Source: Cervus elaphus
Lineage: Eukaryota > Chordata > Mammalia > Artiodactyla > Cervidae
NCBI RefSeq assembly: GCF_910594005.1
Contig: NC_057815.1
Location: forward strand, 63,068,052-63,132,051
Direction: 5' to 3'
DNA length: 64,000 bases
Within the stretch, counting starts at the first letter, position 1. The number at the start of each line of letters is the position of its first letter. A program made the translations under genes and the position numbers. This document shows positions 1 to 11,134 of this stretch, piece by piece. The notes below the pieces were generated by a model that searched no databases, had not been told where the DNA came from, and was given only the letters and a program-made list of their open reading frames with translations.

Positions 1-411
1 GATATACAACATAGTGATTCAATATTTTATAGTTTATACTCCACTTAAATTTATTATAAAATATTGGCTATATTTATTGTGTTGTACATTATATCCTTTT
101 TGTTTATTATATACCTAGTAGTTCATACCTCTTAATAGCCTTCCTCTATCTTGTCCTCCCACTCCAGCACCCCCCCATGGGTTACCACTTGTTTATTCTA
201 TCTATAAGCTGTTTTTTTTGTTTGTTTGTTTTGCTGTATTCATTTGTTTGCTTTATTTTCTAGGTTTCACATGTAAGAGAAAACATGTGGTATTTGTCTT
301 CGACATATTTCATTAAACATAATAACCCTCCAGATCCATCCATGCCATTGCAAATGGCAAAATCTTATTCTTTTTTACAGCCTGAATAATATTTCGTTGT
401 ATAATATATAA
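1..411 (-). repeat. Old L1 LINE fragment, left part
   Basis: The sequence reads as the reverse complement of the last part of a mammalian L1 (end of ORF2 and 3' region). It resumes after a SINE at 615. The phrases around 330-400 (calibrated 'catccatgccattgcaaatgg' type) are standard L1 antisense sequence. Divergence is high, so this is an old copy with no coding capacity. Confidence 0.6.
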
Positions 412-616
412 GTATGTGAAAGTTGCTCAGTCATGTCTGATTCTTTGCACCCCATGGACTGTAGTCTCCCAGGTTCCTCTGTCCATGGAATTCTCCAGGC
501 AACAATACAGGAGCAGGTATCCATTCCCTTCTCCAGCGGATCTTCTCGACTCAGGGATTGAACCTGGGACTCCCACATTGCAGGCAGATTCTTTACGGTT
601 TGAGTCACCAGGAAAA
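412..616 (-). repeat. Bov-tA-type SINE inside old L1
   Basis: Reverse-orientation ruminant tRNA-derived SINE. It shows the usual string of landmarks: 'gctcagtcatgtctgattctt', 'ccatggactgtag', 'ctccaggcaa', 'ttctccag', and ends near 'gagtcaccaggaaaa'. It splits the L1 fragment that lies on both sides. Confidence 0.9.
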
Positions 617-962
617 CTTATTATATATATATGTATATGTTTGCGTGTGTATATGTATACATATGCCACATCTTTATCCATCCATCTGTTGATGGCTGTC
701 GATGAATACTTAGGTGGCTTTCACATCTCAGCTATTATAAATAATGCTGCTATGAAAATTAGAGTGCACTTCCCCCTCCCCCCCAACCAAATTAGTGTTT
801 TCATTCTCTTAAGACGTATACCCAGGAGTGGAATTACTGGATCGTATTACAGTTCTACTTTTAATGTTTGAGGAACCTCAAAAATTTTCTATAGAGGCTA
901 CAACAATTTGCATTCCCACCAACAGCATATTAGGGTTTCCTTTTCTCCATGCCCTTGCAAAC
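617..962 (-). repeat. Old L1 LINE fragment, right part
   Basis: Continuation of the L1 interrupted at 412. Recognisable antisense ORF2 C-terminal sequence lies around 690-960 ('cccaggagtggaattactgg', 'cattcccaccaacag'). It is diverged and non-coding. Confidence 0.65.
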
Positions 963-1993
963 ATTTATTTTTTGTTTGGGGCAGAAGCACTGAGGAAGCT
1001 GGGTTTCTCAGGTGTGATGGGATGGCAGTCTGGTTTGGGGTGTGGCTGGGGCCTGAGGGTTTGGGGCTGTACTACTTCTGTGCTGGTTATAATTTTTCCC
1101 CATTGTTTGCTCCTTTGTTAGAGACTGGTTTGGGGCTGAAGTGGTGATGCCTCACTACTCATCTGGCTTCTCTTTCTCCCAGGTTTATGCAGGGATGGCA
1201 GCTCTGACAAGGGGCTTCTGCCCTGGAGCTAGTTTTGCTCCCTCCCTAGGGATGTTGGGTGCCTTCTTCCAGGTCAGAGACAGGGCTGTGGTCTAAGCTG
1301 GCTCAGTCCCTCCAAGTGTGAGCACCCTTGTTGGCAATGGTAGCCTCTGCCTTGGTTGGGAAGCCTCCTTGGCAAACAGGCTGCAGCAGGCTGGGGGGCA
1401 TCCTAGGGCAGTCTCGGAATGCAGGCCAGAGCTCCAGGAAGTTTTCAATCTGCTCTGACTGGGAGGAAACAAGTTTGCGTGTGAGTCCTTTAAGAGTGGA
1501 GTCTTGGTTTCTTAGAGCCCTCCAGTAAGCTCCACTGGTTTTGTCAACACAAGTTCAAGTTGCTGATGCACAGTGAGGTCAAACACAGGGAAATGTCAGA
1601 ATTTCGAGCAGAGAAAGGTTTATTGCAGGGCCATGTGAGTAACCGAGGTGGTCCGTGCCCTAAAAAGCCTCGAGCTGCCAGAGAGTATCAACAAAGCATT
1701 TTTAAAATCCAGGTGAGGCAGTGGGGGTCGCAGGGTATGTGATCAAATTGTGCACAGTTCTCTGATGGACTGATGATGAGGGAACAGGGTGGTGTCACAG
1801 GGGTTAACTCTATTGGTGCTGAGGCTCCAGGAAGCCTGGGGCTGTGTGCTTACAGTCATCTAGTAGCTAACACCTTCCTTTTGGTGGTTTTCTGTTGGGT
1901 GTTTCTGCAAAACAACTCAGGAAATTTGCATCAAATACTATTATCTAGGTACTACTTCAGAAAGGAGCCAAATCTGAGGATAAGGTGGAAGGC
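963..1993. other. Repeat-like DNA of uncertain class, no gene
   Basis: About 1 kb of moderately GC-rich sequence with short open frames only. The part from 1590 to 1900 ('ggtttattgcagggcc', 'tgtgatcaaattgtgcacag') resembles old interspersed LTR or L1 5' sequence. I cannot name the family. No splice-bounded exon or gene was recognised. Confidence 0.3.
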
Positions 1994-2005
1994 CTGTCCT
2001 GGGAA

Positions 2006-2195
2006 GGGCTATCCTGATAGCTCTGGCTGTAAAGAATCCACCTGCAATGCAGGACACCAGGGTTCAAACCCTGGGTCAGGAAGATCTCCTGGAGTAAGGG
2101 AATGACTACCCGCTTCAGTATTGTTGTCTGGAGGAGCCTGGCAGGTCCCAGTCCACGGATTTACAAAGAGTTGAACAAAACTGAGCAACTAAGCA
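2006..2195 (+). repeat. Bov-tA-type SINE with 12-bp target duplication
   Basis: Plus-orientation SINE with A and B box-like tRNA part ('ggctgtaaagaatccacctg', 'ggttcaaaccctgggtcagg'). It is flanked by identical copies of ctgtcctgggaa at 1994-2005 and 2196-2207, which defines the insertion precisely. Confidence 0.92.
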
Positions 2196-2819
2196 CTGTC
2201 CTGGGAAAGCCACATGGGGTCCAGCTGAGTTACAGTTTTCAAACTAGTTAAAGGCTCATCTCCCCATTGTCAAACCCCAGTGTTAGAGTGCCTAACATAA
2301 CATGTGGCTTGAACCCTTTGTTCTCCAGAGTAATATCCTCTTCTTCTCTGTGTCCCCTGATACGGTTGTGGGTGCTAACCAGGTTTCCTCTCCTTTTCTA
2401 CCAGACTCTGTGTGGATCTTTCTTTACAGGCTTTTTTGTGGAAGAGCCATCCTGCTAGTCCCCAGGTTGATTTTGTAAGAGTGGTTTTATGTATGGTTGC
2501 GTTTTTGATGTTTTCTGTGAAGGAAAGTGAGCCCAGCCATCTTGATCTCTTTCCTCCAATAATAACATCTTGCATAACTGTGATAAAATAACAAAACCAG
2601 CAAAGTGACCTTGGTAGAATCCACAGGGATTATTTACATTTCAACAGTTTTACATGCACTCATTTGTGTGCCAATGTGGATAGCTTTATGCAATTTTATC
2701 ACATGTGTAGATTCATATAAATGACACCACAGTCAAGATACAAAATTGTATCTTGTATCAAATAAGTGTCACCTTATCAAGATACAAAATTGATCCATCC
2801 TAACAATGAAACCAATTGG

Positions 2820-3500
2820 TGTCATTTCAGGGAAGCTCCGAAGAGCTTCAATACCATAGTCCTTTATGTCTCAGAGCAGAGAAGAATGCAGCAAAAGCAA
2901 AGTGGTAGATAAGAAATGATTTATTAGAATAGGATGATTGTGAGGTTTACAAGTGGGCAGGTGAGAAATGCCACGCCGTGGGGAACTTAGTAGGCTACAG
3001 TTTTATAATCAAAGAAAAAGTGGGGAGGGGAAGAAGAACTTTTTCGTCTTTCTTGCGTAGACATCATGTTTCCATCATCAATTCCTCCCCCAGAATGGGC
3101 AGGAAAGTTTATTTGTCCCATCCTATATGGTTAGGCCAGGACTGTCACAGAACTTCAGAAAAATATTTTCAGGTCTCAATACAATGAGGGTCTTTCATTT
3201 TGAAAAGTCACCTTCCCATAAGTGATTGTTTTTGTGTCTGTATGCCCAGAGCCTATTTTGGGAGTCTTTAACTTACTGAGCTCACTGGACATGATGTGGG
3301 TCTCATGCCACCATTGTTTTATTGTTTTGGGGCATGTCTCCTGCTTCTGTTTCATGGTTTTATTGTTAAGAAAGCTTGATGGTTTTGTGGTTAAGCAAAC
3401 CTGCTTTCTCCAGTAATCATTAACTTACAGGAGTTTCCCCTATTTTTCTACTTATAATCCCCTCAGATTAACTATTTAATCACCTACTTTATCCATTCAT
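2820..3500. other. Possible LTR-derived DNA, no gene
   Basis: A T-rich stretch without long open frames. The internal 'agaaatgatttattagaata' block and the following text look like old LTR material, but I cannot assign a family or ends. Confidence 0.25.
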
Positions 3501-3631
3501 TCTGTCCCTATCAACAAAGCTTACTCCTGTTACACCTTTACAGACATATCCATCTTTCTTTCCACCTTTCCCTCATCAGTAACCTCTGGCAACTACTAAT
3601 CTGTGCTCCCTATCTAAAAATCTAGACATTT

Positions 3632-3890
3632 TTCCAAAGTAGACATACAAATGGCCAAGAGATATATGCAAAGGTCCTCAACATCTCTAATCATCAGAGA
3701 AAGATAAACCAAAACTACAGTAAGATATTGCCTCACCTGTTAGGATGTCTACTGTTAAAAAAAAAAAAAAAAAAAGACTAGAGATAACGAACATTGGCAG
3801 GGATTTCGAGAAAAGAGAACCCGTGTGTACTTTTGGTGGGATAATTGGTGCCGTTACCATGGAGGTTTCAAAAAAAAAAAAAATCTTTAT
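3632..3890 (+). repeat. Old L1 LINE ORF2 fragment
   Basis: Plus-strand L1 sequence. It has the characteristic order 'acatacaaatggccaagag', 'atcatcagagaaagataaacc', a poly-A interruption at 3758-3776, then 'acattggcagggatttcgag' and 'ggtgggataattgg'. Frame is lost; a relic only. Confidence 0.75.
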
Positions 3891-3937
3891 GCTTGTCCTT
3901 CTACCAATACCATACAGTCTAGATTACTTTAGCTCTG

Positions 3938-4390
3938 TTGCAGGGAAGGGCCAATTCTGACTACCTGGCTGAACTGTTTCTTTTACCTGTTTTCCATTGC
4001 TTTTGTTATTATAATCAAACACAGTGGTCTGCCTCAGAGAATCCTGCCCCTCTGTTTGACTGTTAAAGTGCTTTTGTTCAGGACCCTGTTCTCTGGATGG
4101 CTGGAAGGAAGAAATGAACAGACCCTCTCCCTGAGGCTTGCCAGTCTAGGAGATACTTGCAAGATTAATGGCCTTTTTACTTTGCTTCCTGCTTCCTCTC
4201 CCCCTCCATCTCTGTCCTATAAAAGACTCTGGCACCCAGGCCCCAATGAGATGGTTACCTTGAGACTGTAACCTAACATCTCCTTTGTGAGCTGGCTTTC
4301 CAAATACAGTCCGTCCCTTCCCTCCACACTGCATCTCTAGAATTTGTTGGTCTGTCATGTGGCAAGCAGAACGAACTTGGACTCAGTAAG
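3938..4390 (+). repeat. Probable solo LTR of an endogenous retrovirus
   Basis: The order of signals is that of a retroviral LTR. There is a TATA-type box (tataaaag, 4218-4225) about 80 bp upstream of a degenerate polyadenylation-like signal (aaatacagt near 4300). A CT-rich U5-like part ending near 'gaacttggactcagta' at 4388 follows. No gag, pol or env frame is next to it, so it looks like a lone LTR. The exact ends and a target duplication could not be fixed. Confidence 0.5.
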
Positions 4391-4414
4391 AGCTATATAA
4401 TAATCCTTAATTTG

Positions 4415-4725
4415 GAATAGTCTTATTCTTCCCATTTTATTTTTTTTAAACTATTTTAATTATTTAGATCCTGTTTTTCCCCATACAAATTTTAGAAAAA
4501 GCTTGTTTATGTCACTAAAAAGTTTTGCTGGGATTTTGACAGAAATTGCACTAAACCTCTCATTCAATTTAAGGAAAACTGACATCTTTCTACACTGAGT
4601 CTTTTGATCCATGAACATAGGTTGTCTTGCCATTTATTTAGTTCTTCTTTGATGTTGTTCATTATGACTTTATAGTTTTTAACATCTGTGCATTTTTAAA
4701 TTAAATTTATACCGAAATATACATT
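4415..4725 (-). repeat. Old L1 LINE ORF2 fragment
   Basis: Reads as the complement of L1 ORF2 ('gggattttgacagaaattgca', 'tgatccatgaacatagg', 'gttgttcattatgactttatag'). Non-coding, diverged. Confidence 0.6.
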
Positions 4726-4759
4726 CAGTATTAAAGAGATTATGTAACTTGCTCATGTT

Positions 4760-5125
4760 TGCTAGAGTACTAGTTTTCTAGGGCTGCCATAGCGGTATTA
4801 GAGACTGCGTGGCTTAAATCAACAGACATTTATTTTCTCACAGATCTGGAAGCTAAAAATTCAGGTTCAAGCTGGCAACAGTGTTGGTTTCTTCTGAAGC
4901 CTCTCTCCTTGGCTTGTAGATGGCCATCTTCTCCCCATGTCTCCACATGTTTTTCCCTTGGTGTCTTTCTGTGTGCCCAAATTTCCTCTTCTTATAAGGA
5001 CACGTGAGATTGGATTACAACCCATTCTAATAGCTTCGCTTTAACTTAATGACCACTTTAGAGGTATTTCTCCAAGTACAGTCACATTCTGAGGTACTAA
5101 GGGGGAAGACTTAGGTATATAATTT
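4760..5125. repeat. Old mammalian interspersed repeat, class uncertain
   Basis: It begins 'ttttctagggctgccata', continues 'tttattttctcacagatctgg' and 'cttataaggacacgtg', and ends 'acagtcacattctgaggtact'. This phrase order is that of a widespread ancient mammalian repeat. I do not recall the family name with certainty. Confidence 0.55.
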
Positions 5126-5221
5126 TTTTTGTGGGGCGAGAGGGATGGCGCACTTTAGCCTTTAACAGTTACTAAAGAGTTGATGATTCTAGCAGAATTC
5201 ATCTGGTCCTCTGATTTGCAA

Positions 5222-5257
<36 letters not shown>
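5222..5257. repeat. (TG)n microsatellite
   Basis: A run of about 17 TG dinucleotides directly abutting the 5'-truncated SINE that follows. This is a typical SINE-tail microsatellite. Confidence 0.95.
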
Positions 5258-5258
<1 letters not shown>

Positions 5259-5389
5259 GTCACTCAGTCACGTCAGATTCTATGTGACCCCAGGGACTGT
5301 AGCCCACCAGGCTCCTCTGTTCATGGAATTCTCCAGACAAGAACACTGGAGTGGGTTGCCATTCTCTTCTCCAGGGGATCTTCTTAACA
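5258..5389 (-). repeat. Truncated Bov-tA-type SINE
   Basis: Reverse-orientation SINE from 'gtcactcagtcacgtcag' to 'ttctccaggggatcttctt', where it stops abruptly and lacks the tRNA-like head. Confidence 0.88.
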
Positions 5390-5563
5390 TTACTTTAATC
5401 TTAGCAAAGCATGGGCAAGCTCCAAAACATTTCTTCATGGTTGGGAAAATTTGTTCTTCTGGTAATATATATTTATTTTCTGCTAATGGTAAGAGGTAGG
5501 ATGGTTTCTATAAGAGTTGGAGAAGAGAGAGTTCCTGATGGCCTGTGTCTGTGTGTGTGTGTG

Positions 5564-5779
5564 TGCTAAGTCACTTCAGTCATGTCGGATTCTTTGCAAC
5601 CCTGTGAACTGTAGCCTGCCAGATTCCTCTAACCATGGAATTCTCCAGGCAAGAATAGTGGAGTGGGTTGCCATGCCTTTCTCCAGGGGTCTTCCCAATC
5701 CAGGGATAGAACCCACATCTCTTATGTCTCTGCATTAGCAAGAGGTTTCTTTATCACTAGTACCACCTGGTAAGCCCTG
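5564..5779 (-). repeat. Bov-tA-type SINE
   Basis: Full-length reverse-orientation copy, again preceded by a short (TG)n run (5546-5563). It ends at 'accacctggtaagccc'. Confidence 0.9.
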
Positions 5780-5876
5780 GAGGCACTAATGGTTAGGATT
5801 CTGGGTTTTCTCTGCCATGACCTGTGTTCAATTCCTGATGGGGGAACTGAGATCCTGCAAGCCATGTGGTGTGGCT
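5780..5876 (+). repeat. Fragment of a tRNA-derived SINE
   Basis: Starts 'tggaggcactaatggttagg' and contains 'gttcaattcctgatggggg' and 'tgcaagccatgtggtgtggc'. It looks like the head of an older cetartiodactyl tRNA-type SINE. Confidence 0.55.
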
Positions 5877-5989
5877 AGAAGAGTTGAAAAGGAAACAACA
5901 GATTTTATCATGCTTAGGACTAAAGTGATAGAGTATGCTTGTCTGAAATACTGTGTTGTAATTATGCCCACTCCAGTTCTAGGAAAAGA

Positions 5990-6905
5990 AAACAATTCTT
6001 GTGTAATAAATAATAAAGGAATGCTGAGGACTGCCGATTCTGGGTTCACCATAGTTTCTAGGAGAAGCTGCTTGGCTTGAACCATATTGACTTTAGTCCA
6101 CCTAACTTGCTACTCTCAAGCTAGCTCTGAGATAAACCAAGCAGAAAATATAATTAGCATTCAAAAGACAGGCCAAGAAGATGCTTCAGTTTCCTCCTGA
6201 GAACAGCTGGGAAAAAGCTGACTTTTAAAGTAGATGTGGAGGATAAATAGCCTCCCATTGGTGATGCCAGGGTCTCCTGGGGCCATAAAAACAAGCTTTT
6301 GACTCCTCTCACATCAAACTGTTAGCTGAGGCTGTGTTAGCTTCATGTCTTATTTGGAGAAAATACTTTGAGACCTTAATTATGCTTTCCATCTCCTTCA
6401 CAGAGAGGTTAAGATAGAGGGGATATTTCTTAAGATCCTGAATGGCTGGAAAAGGAAGAACTCTAGGGAGATGCTTTCTTTATTAATAACCTCCCTGACT
6501 GGCTCATTTAACAGACTTTGAGAAGCAGTCACAAAACTAAGTCTTCAGGCTGGAACTCCAAACCTTGCTCTTCATTCCTAACAAGCTATGCGCATGTGAG
6601 TAGGGAAATACCCAGGAGATCCAAAAAGAGGAAACTGGGAGATCCCTCTCCAAGCTTTCTAGAGAGATGACAAGGGGAGGAAGGGAAGGATAAATAGAGC
6701 CCATAGTTCTCAAACAGTGCATAGATCTTGGATTGAAGTTGGTTACACTTGGGAAGAGCAATGGGCATGAGTATCTTAAGACCTACCATGTCCAGTGATA
6801 TAAATATGATTGACCCTCCCATATGTCTCCTATTCTTTCTAGGTGATGAATACAGTGGTACCTCTTATTCTACCAGACTTTTCAATGATGCAAAGAAGGA
6901 TTATG
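5990..6905. other. Apparently single-copy intergenic DNA, no gene
   Basis: No ruminant repeat is recognised here and the open frames are short (78 codons at most). A TATA-like 'ccataaaaac' near 6284 is not backed by other promoter evidence. Function unknown. Confidence 0.4.
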
Positions 6906-6920
6906 GCTGTGAATGGCATT

Positions 6921-7138
6921 GCGTGTGCGCTGTTGATTCAGTCATGTCCAACTCTATGCGACCCCACTATAGCCCATCCGCCTCCTCTGTCCTTGAGATT
7001 CTCCAGGCGAGGATACTGGAGTGGGTTGCCATGCTCTCCTCCAGAGGATATTACTGGCCCAGGGATCAAACCAGCATCTCTTCCATCTCCTGCATTGTCA
7101 GGCAGATTCTCTACAACTTAGCACCACCTGGAAAACCC
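6921..7138 (-). repeat. Bov-tA-type SINE with target duplication
   Basis: Reverse-orientation copy. It is flanked by tgtgaatggcatt at 6908-6920 and the same 13-mer with one change at 7139-7151. Confidence 0.9.
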
Positions 7139-7151
7139 TGTGAATGGTATT

Positions 7152-8095
7152 AGGTTACATAAATTTTGGGACACTCAACTAGAAATTCTTCCTGATTTTA
7201 TCCTCAACTTTTGGATCCTTTTTCCCTTCCCTATGGTGTTTTCTCAGCTTTTATCTTTTCACTCAAGTTCCTTCTCATAAACCTAGAGAAGCTCCCAGCC
7301 TAAGACATGTGCATTTACTACAGCATAAAGTACAATATGTATCTGCATGAAATTCTTGGGAATGGAGAAGAGGGAACTGAGTTGAAAGCTACTGGCAAAA
7401 TAGAATTGATCCCTTCTACTTTGTGTAGATTTTTTTTTTTCTGTAGTGATATACTACTTGTGCTGTACAGTCTTTAACAAGAGGGGTTTCTTACAAAATT
7501 TCAGTAAGAGATTGGGTTAAAGAATATCACTACTGAAGGGTCAAAGAGAAGGAATGAACCTGCATTAAGAACACAGAAGAGGATCAGCCATGTGGGATGA
7601 TATTTGGATCCAGTGATTGAAGAATAAACATCACTTATTATATTTTGAATAAGCATTAAATTTAAGTTTGTCTCTCACTTCTGAGGACAGAATAGGGAGA
7701 ATGAGAAGTGATTCTGTCAATTTTCCATTCCTCAGGGTCAATCCAAAAGGGCTGAACCATACCCTTATGTCCAGTTGTCTGGCAAGTCTTTACTGCTGGA
7801 AATTTGCGGCTCGATCTCATCTATAAATGTAGAAGGTAAGAAGATAGTTTTCTTTGGGAGCATCTTATGAGTGGTGGCTTACTTTGGCAAAATAACCTCA
7901 AAAAAGCATGTTTGAATGAGACCATCTTTTTAATTTGAAAGAAAAAAAAAAAGCTTAAAAAAAACATTGTAGTATGTGACAGGCAAAAATGTAGAACATG
8001 CATGTGCTCAAATTCAGTCATGTTCACTAATGACACTTGACATTTTCATAAGTAAATATATACCTCCCTCAGACTATCCCTTTTGAGTATAAAAT
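7152..8095. other. Intergenic DNA, no gene recognised
   Basis: AT-rich with scattered homopolymer runs (poly-T at 7431, poly-A near 7945). I see no splice-bounded frame, RNA gene or clear repeat family. Confidence 0.4.
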
Positions 8096-8099
8096 TTCT

Positions 8100-8772
8100 A
8101 CCAGTCTCCCATTAGTTCAAGTTAGAAATCTGAAGTATTCTCATCTCATTTTCTCCTCATTCTCATTTCCAACATGCGTCTTGGTACTTTCTCAAAAGTG
8201 CATACTTATCTAATTTTTTTTCCATTACCACTGCTGCTCTCCTTGTCAGAGTCATCATCACCTCTCATTTAAATTATTTCAATAGCTTTTTCCTTCCTTT
8301 TATCTTTCCTGATAATCCATTCTGCTCTTAGTAGCCCAAGTGATCATTCAAAATGCAAATCATAATATGTCATTGCTCCTCCTCCACTGAGATTTTTAAA
8401 ACTCTTCACTGTCTGCTAATTGCATTTGTAGTTAAAACAAAACTCCTATTAGTGTCTCGAGGACCTATGAAACCTGACCGCTGCCTGGGTTTCTGATATT
8501 CCCTGTTATGCCTCTTCTGTTTGCTCACCAAGCTCCAGGCATGCTAATTTTCCTGTTTCCCTCTATCAATGAAGCAATTTTCCTCTAGATCTTCACATGT
8601 TCAGCTCTTCCTTGTTATTCAGGTCTCAGCTCAATAGCACCTCCTCAGAGATGCAGTCTCAGGTCACACAAACAACTAGACTAACCTGGAACCTGGATGC
8701 AATACAATTTCAAACAATCTATTGAATAGTACTGTTTTATTCTAAAATTACTCTTATATGTATATAAATTTT
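8100..8772 (+). repeat. L2 LINE 3' part, left half
   Basis: The phrase order is that of the L2 3' region: 'aatatgtcattgctcctcc', 'aaaactcttcactgtctgct', 'gacctatgaaacctgacc', 'aggtctcagctcaatagcacc', 'ctcctcagagatgcagtctc'. It resumes after the L1 insertion at 8787 and ends near 9035. Confidence 0.7.
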
Positions 8773-8786
8773 TCTCATTTAGTTTT

Positions 8787-8909
8787 TGAATTTATCTTTA
8801 ATTGGAAGATAACTGCTTTATGATATTGTGATTTTTGCCATATACCAGCATAAATCAGCCATAGGTATACATATGTCCCCTCTGTCTTGAAATTCACTTC
8901 CACCTCCCA
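8787..8909 (-). mobile_element. Short 5'-truncated ruminant L1 tail inserted in L2
   Basis: It reads as the complement of the ruminant L1 3' end ('aattggaagataactgcttta', 'aaatcagccataggtatac'). It is flanked by a 14-bp near-identical duplication (tctcatttagtttt at 8773-8786, one mismatch at 8910-8923), which interrupts the older L2. Confidence 0.75.
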
Positions 8910-8923
8910 TCTCACTTAGTTTT

Positions 8924-9035
8924 AAGCTTTATAATTTATAAAATCAGGTACTTTATCTTATGACCATTTGCTTTCAGTGCTTAAAATGCCACGCCTATCA
9001 TACATTGGGTGTTCAAAAACTGCTGGGTGTATAAT
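8924..9035 (+). repeat. L2 LINE 3' end, right half
   Basis: Continuation of the split L2, ending in the degenerate L2 tail ('gtgcttaaaatgccacgcc', 'cattgggtgttcaaaaactg'). Confidence 0.55.
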
Positions 9036-9141
9036 GTATATAAATACATGTGTATACATATATATGCATGCATGTAGATACATACATTTATATATGTATT
9101 ATTGATGTATCTGTACACATATACACATATATCTCACATAT
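9036..9141. repeat. TA/CA-rich simple repeat
   Basis: Degenerate alternating purine-pyrimidine tract made of tatata, tgtata and catgcatg units at the tail of the L2. Confidence 0.8.
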
Positions 9142-10240
9142 TACGTACTTTGCTAGGTATTGAGTATGGCAAATAAAACAAGAAGCCCATAGGCTAGTGG
9201 CAGGGGAAATGTCAAAGACTTCTTAAAGGACGTGCATCTTTGTCCATTAACAGGAAATGTTCTCTTTAAGCAACAATGAGCCTCATTTAATGTTGTGTAA
9301 GATGCATTCAGAAGCCGATGGTTAGATATAAAAGGAAGAAAATCAAGATTTTTTTTTAATACAAATGGAGAATTTGAAAGGAGAGAAATCAAGTCCTGGG
9401 GAGTTACTTGAGAGGGCTGACAGAAAAATAATGGGGAAAGAGAAAGAAGCTACATGAAAATAAGAGAATATAAAAATTTTCAAATACAAGGAGAAACTCT
9501 ATCATGAGTCAGATCCATCCCTGGCCTAAGCATTTATTCCAGCCTGAGGGTCTATGTTCATCTAAATTTTAATCAGTTTGGGCCACGATAGTGGTAGTGA
9601 GTATTGTGTACTGTCTGGGTGAGGCTGATAATTACTTAAGGTAATTATTTTTGTTCTCCAAAACCTAATACATGAAATGGGAGGAAAAGTGTCTCTTCTT
9701 GACATCAACCTGCTCCTTAGCAAACATGGTGGTGGCACAGCTTCTTTTCTTATACATTTTTCTCTTAGACTCTTGACACTTTTACTGAGGAATCATACAT
9801 ATGCAGGACAATGTGGGTTAAGGAAGACCTACTGTGAAGATAATTGCATTTTAGGTAGTGGGTTGTAATGACATTAGAGTTGAGTTTCTTGAAATTCCTA
9901 AAGGATAGATTATTCTGGGAAAGCAGCATAATTAATAAAAATGGATCTAAGTTGTAGTATGCATGAGAAATTCCCTGGGGAGCTTGTGGACATGCGGATG
10001 ACCAGGTGAGGTTCTAGGGATTTGATTACTCAGGTAAGTGATGGTTCCTGGAATATGCAGTTAAGAACTCAAAAAATACAGATTGTCTTACAAATATATT
10101 CTCAAAAACAATGGCTTATATTGATGTCATTCTTACCTTTAAGAAAGAATTCTGAGAAGACACATTTGGAGTGATACCTTGAACGCAGAACTGCATTTCT
10201 ATGGTAATAACTGAGGAAATAAAAGAACATTTCCCCTGGA
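9142..10240. other. Intergenic DNA, no gene recognised
   Basis: No gene, RNA gene or confident repeat was seen between the simple repeat and the first olfactory receptor relic. Confidence 0.4.
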
Positions 10241-10250
10241 GAAACCTCAC

Positions 10251-11134
10251 ATGTGGCCCAACAGCAGCTTCAATTCCTTCCTGTTGACTGGTTTTCCAGA
10301 CTTGGAGGCAGCTCATCACTGGATTTCCACACCCTTCCTTTCCTTCTACCTCTCTGTCCTTTTTGGTGATGGCATCCTCCTCCTTCTCATTAAGGAAAAT
10401 CATAATCTCCATGAGTCTATGTACTACTTTTTGGCCATGCTGGCAGCCACAGATATGGAGCTGACCTTGACTCGGTGCTGGGAGCCCTCTGGCTGGATCA
10501 CAGGGAGATTGGAAACGTAGCCTGCTTTCCTCAGGCCTACTTGCTACACTCACTTTCCTTTGTGAAATTCAGAGTTTTGCTGGCTATGGCCTAATAATCA
10601 TTTTATTGCCATCCTCAACCCCCTTAGATATACCTCTATACTCACTAATACTCTAATGGTGAAGACTGGGCTGGGAGTTCTGATCAGGCAGCTTGTATCT
10701 GTTGTCTCCCCAATCTTGCCCCTTTATTTTTTTCCCTGCTGCCATTCCCATGTCCTTTCCCAGGCATTCTGCCTTCACCAGGATGTCATCAAACTGGCCT
10801 GGGCTGATACTACCTTCAATTGACTGTATCCAGTGGTCCTTGTAGTCCTTATATCTATGCTGGATCCTGTGATTATTTTCATCTCCTATGTGTGAATACT
10901 CAAGAGTGTCTTGAGCATTGCCTCCAGAGAAGAGAGGGTCAAGGCCCTCAACACCTGTGTGTCCCATATCTGTTGTGTCCTGGTTTTCTATGTCACAATG
11001 ATTGATTGTCTCTGATTCATCGGTTTGGGAAACATGTTCCACGTATTGTCCACCTCATTATGAGTTATGTCTATTTTCTGTTCCCTCCATTAATGAACCC
11101 TATAATCTACAGTGCCAAGATCAAGCAGATCTGA
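10251..11134 (+). pseudogene. OR51B-like olfactory receptor pseudogene
   Basis: The frame opens with ATG at 10251 and an N-terminus of the OR51B type (MWPNSS, then FLLTGFPDLEAAHHWIS), followed by LHES-MYYFLAMLAATD for TM2. After about 75 codons a deletion shifts the frame, and it hits a stop at 10518. In the TM3/ICL2 block the MAYDRF motif has become ATG GCC TAA TAA (stop at 10592-10594) through a one-base insertion. Later pieces can still be followed in changing frames: ECL2, 'gagagggtcaaggccctcaacacctg' in ICL3, and a degenerate MNPIIYSAKIKQ before TGA at 11132-11134. Class I olfactory receptors are odorant GPCRs with an intronless coding exon. This copy cannot encode one. It looks older than the second pseudogene at 35.0 kb. 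Confidence 0.92.

Noticed and set aside
2710..2800. Inverted repeat around 'agatacaaaattgtatct'
   Set aside because: Short AT-rich near-palindrome within old repeat-like DNA, with no further structure to support a function.
5222..5257. CRISPR-like or regulatory reading of the (TG)n and SINE arrays
   Set aside because: Direct repeats here are microsatellites and dispersed SINEs in a mammalian genome. There are no spacers or regular spacing.
10116..11042. Antisense frames of 129-145 codons over the first OR pseudogene
   Set aside because: They mirror the receptor coding sequence and have no independent support.
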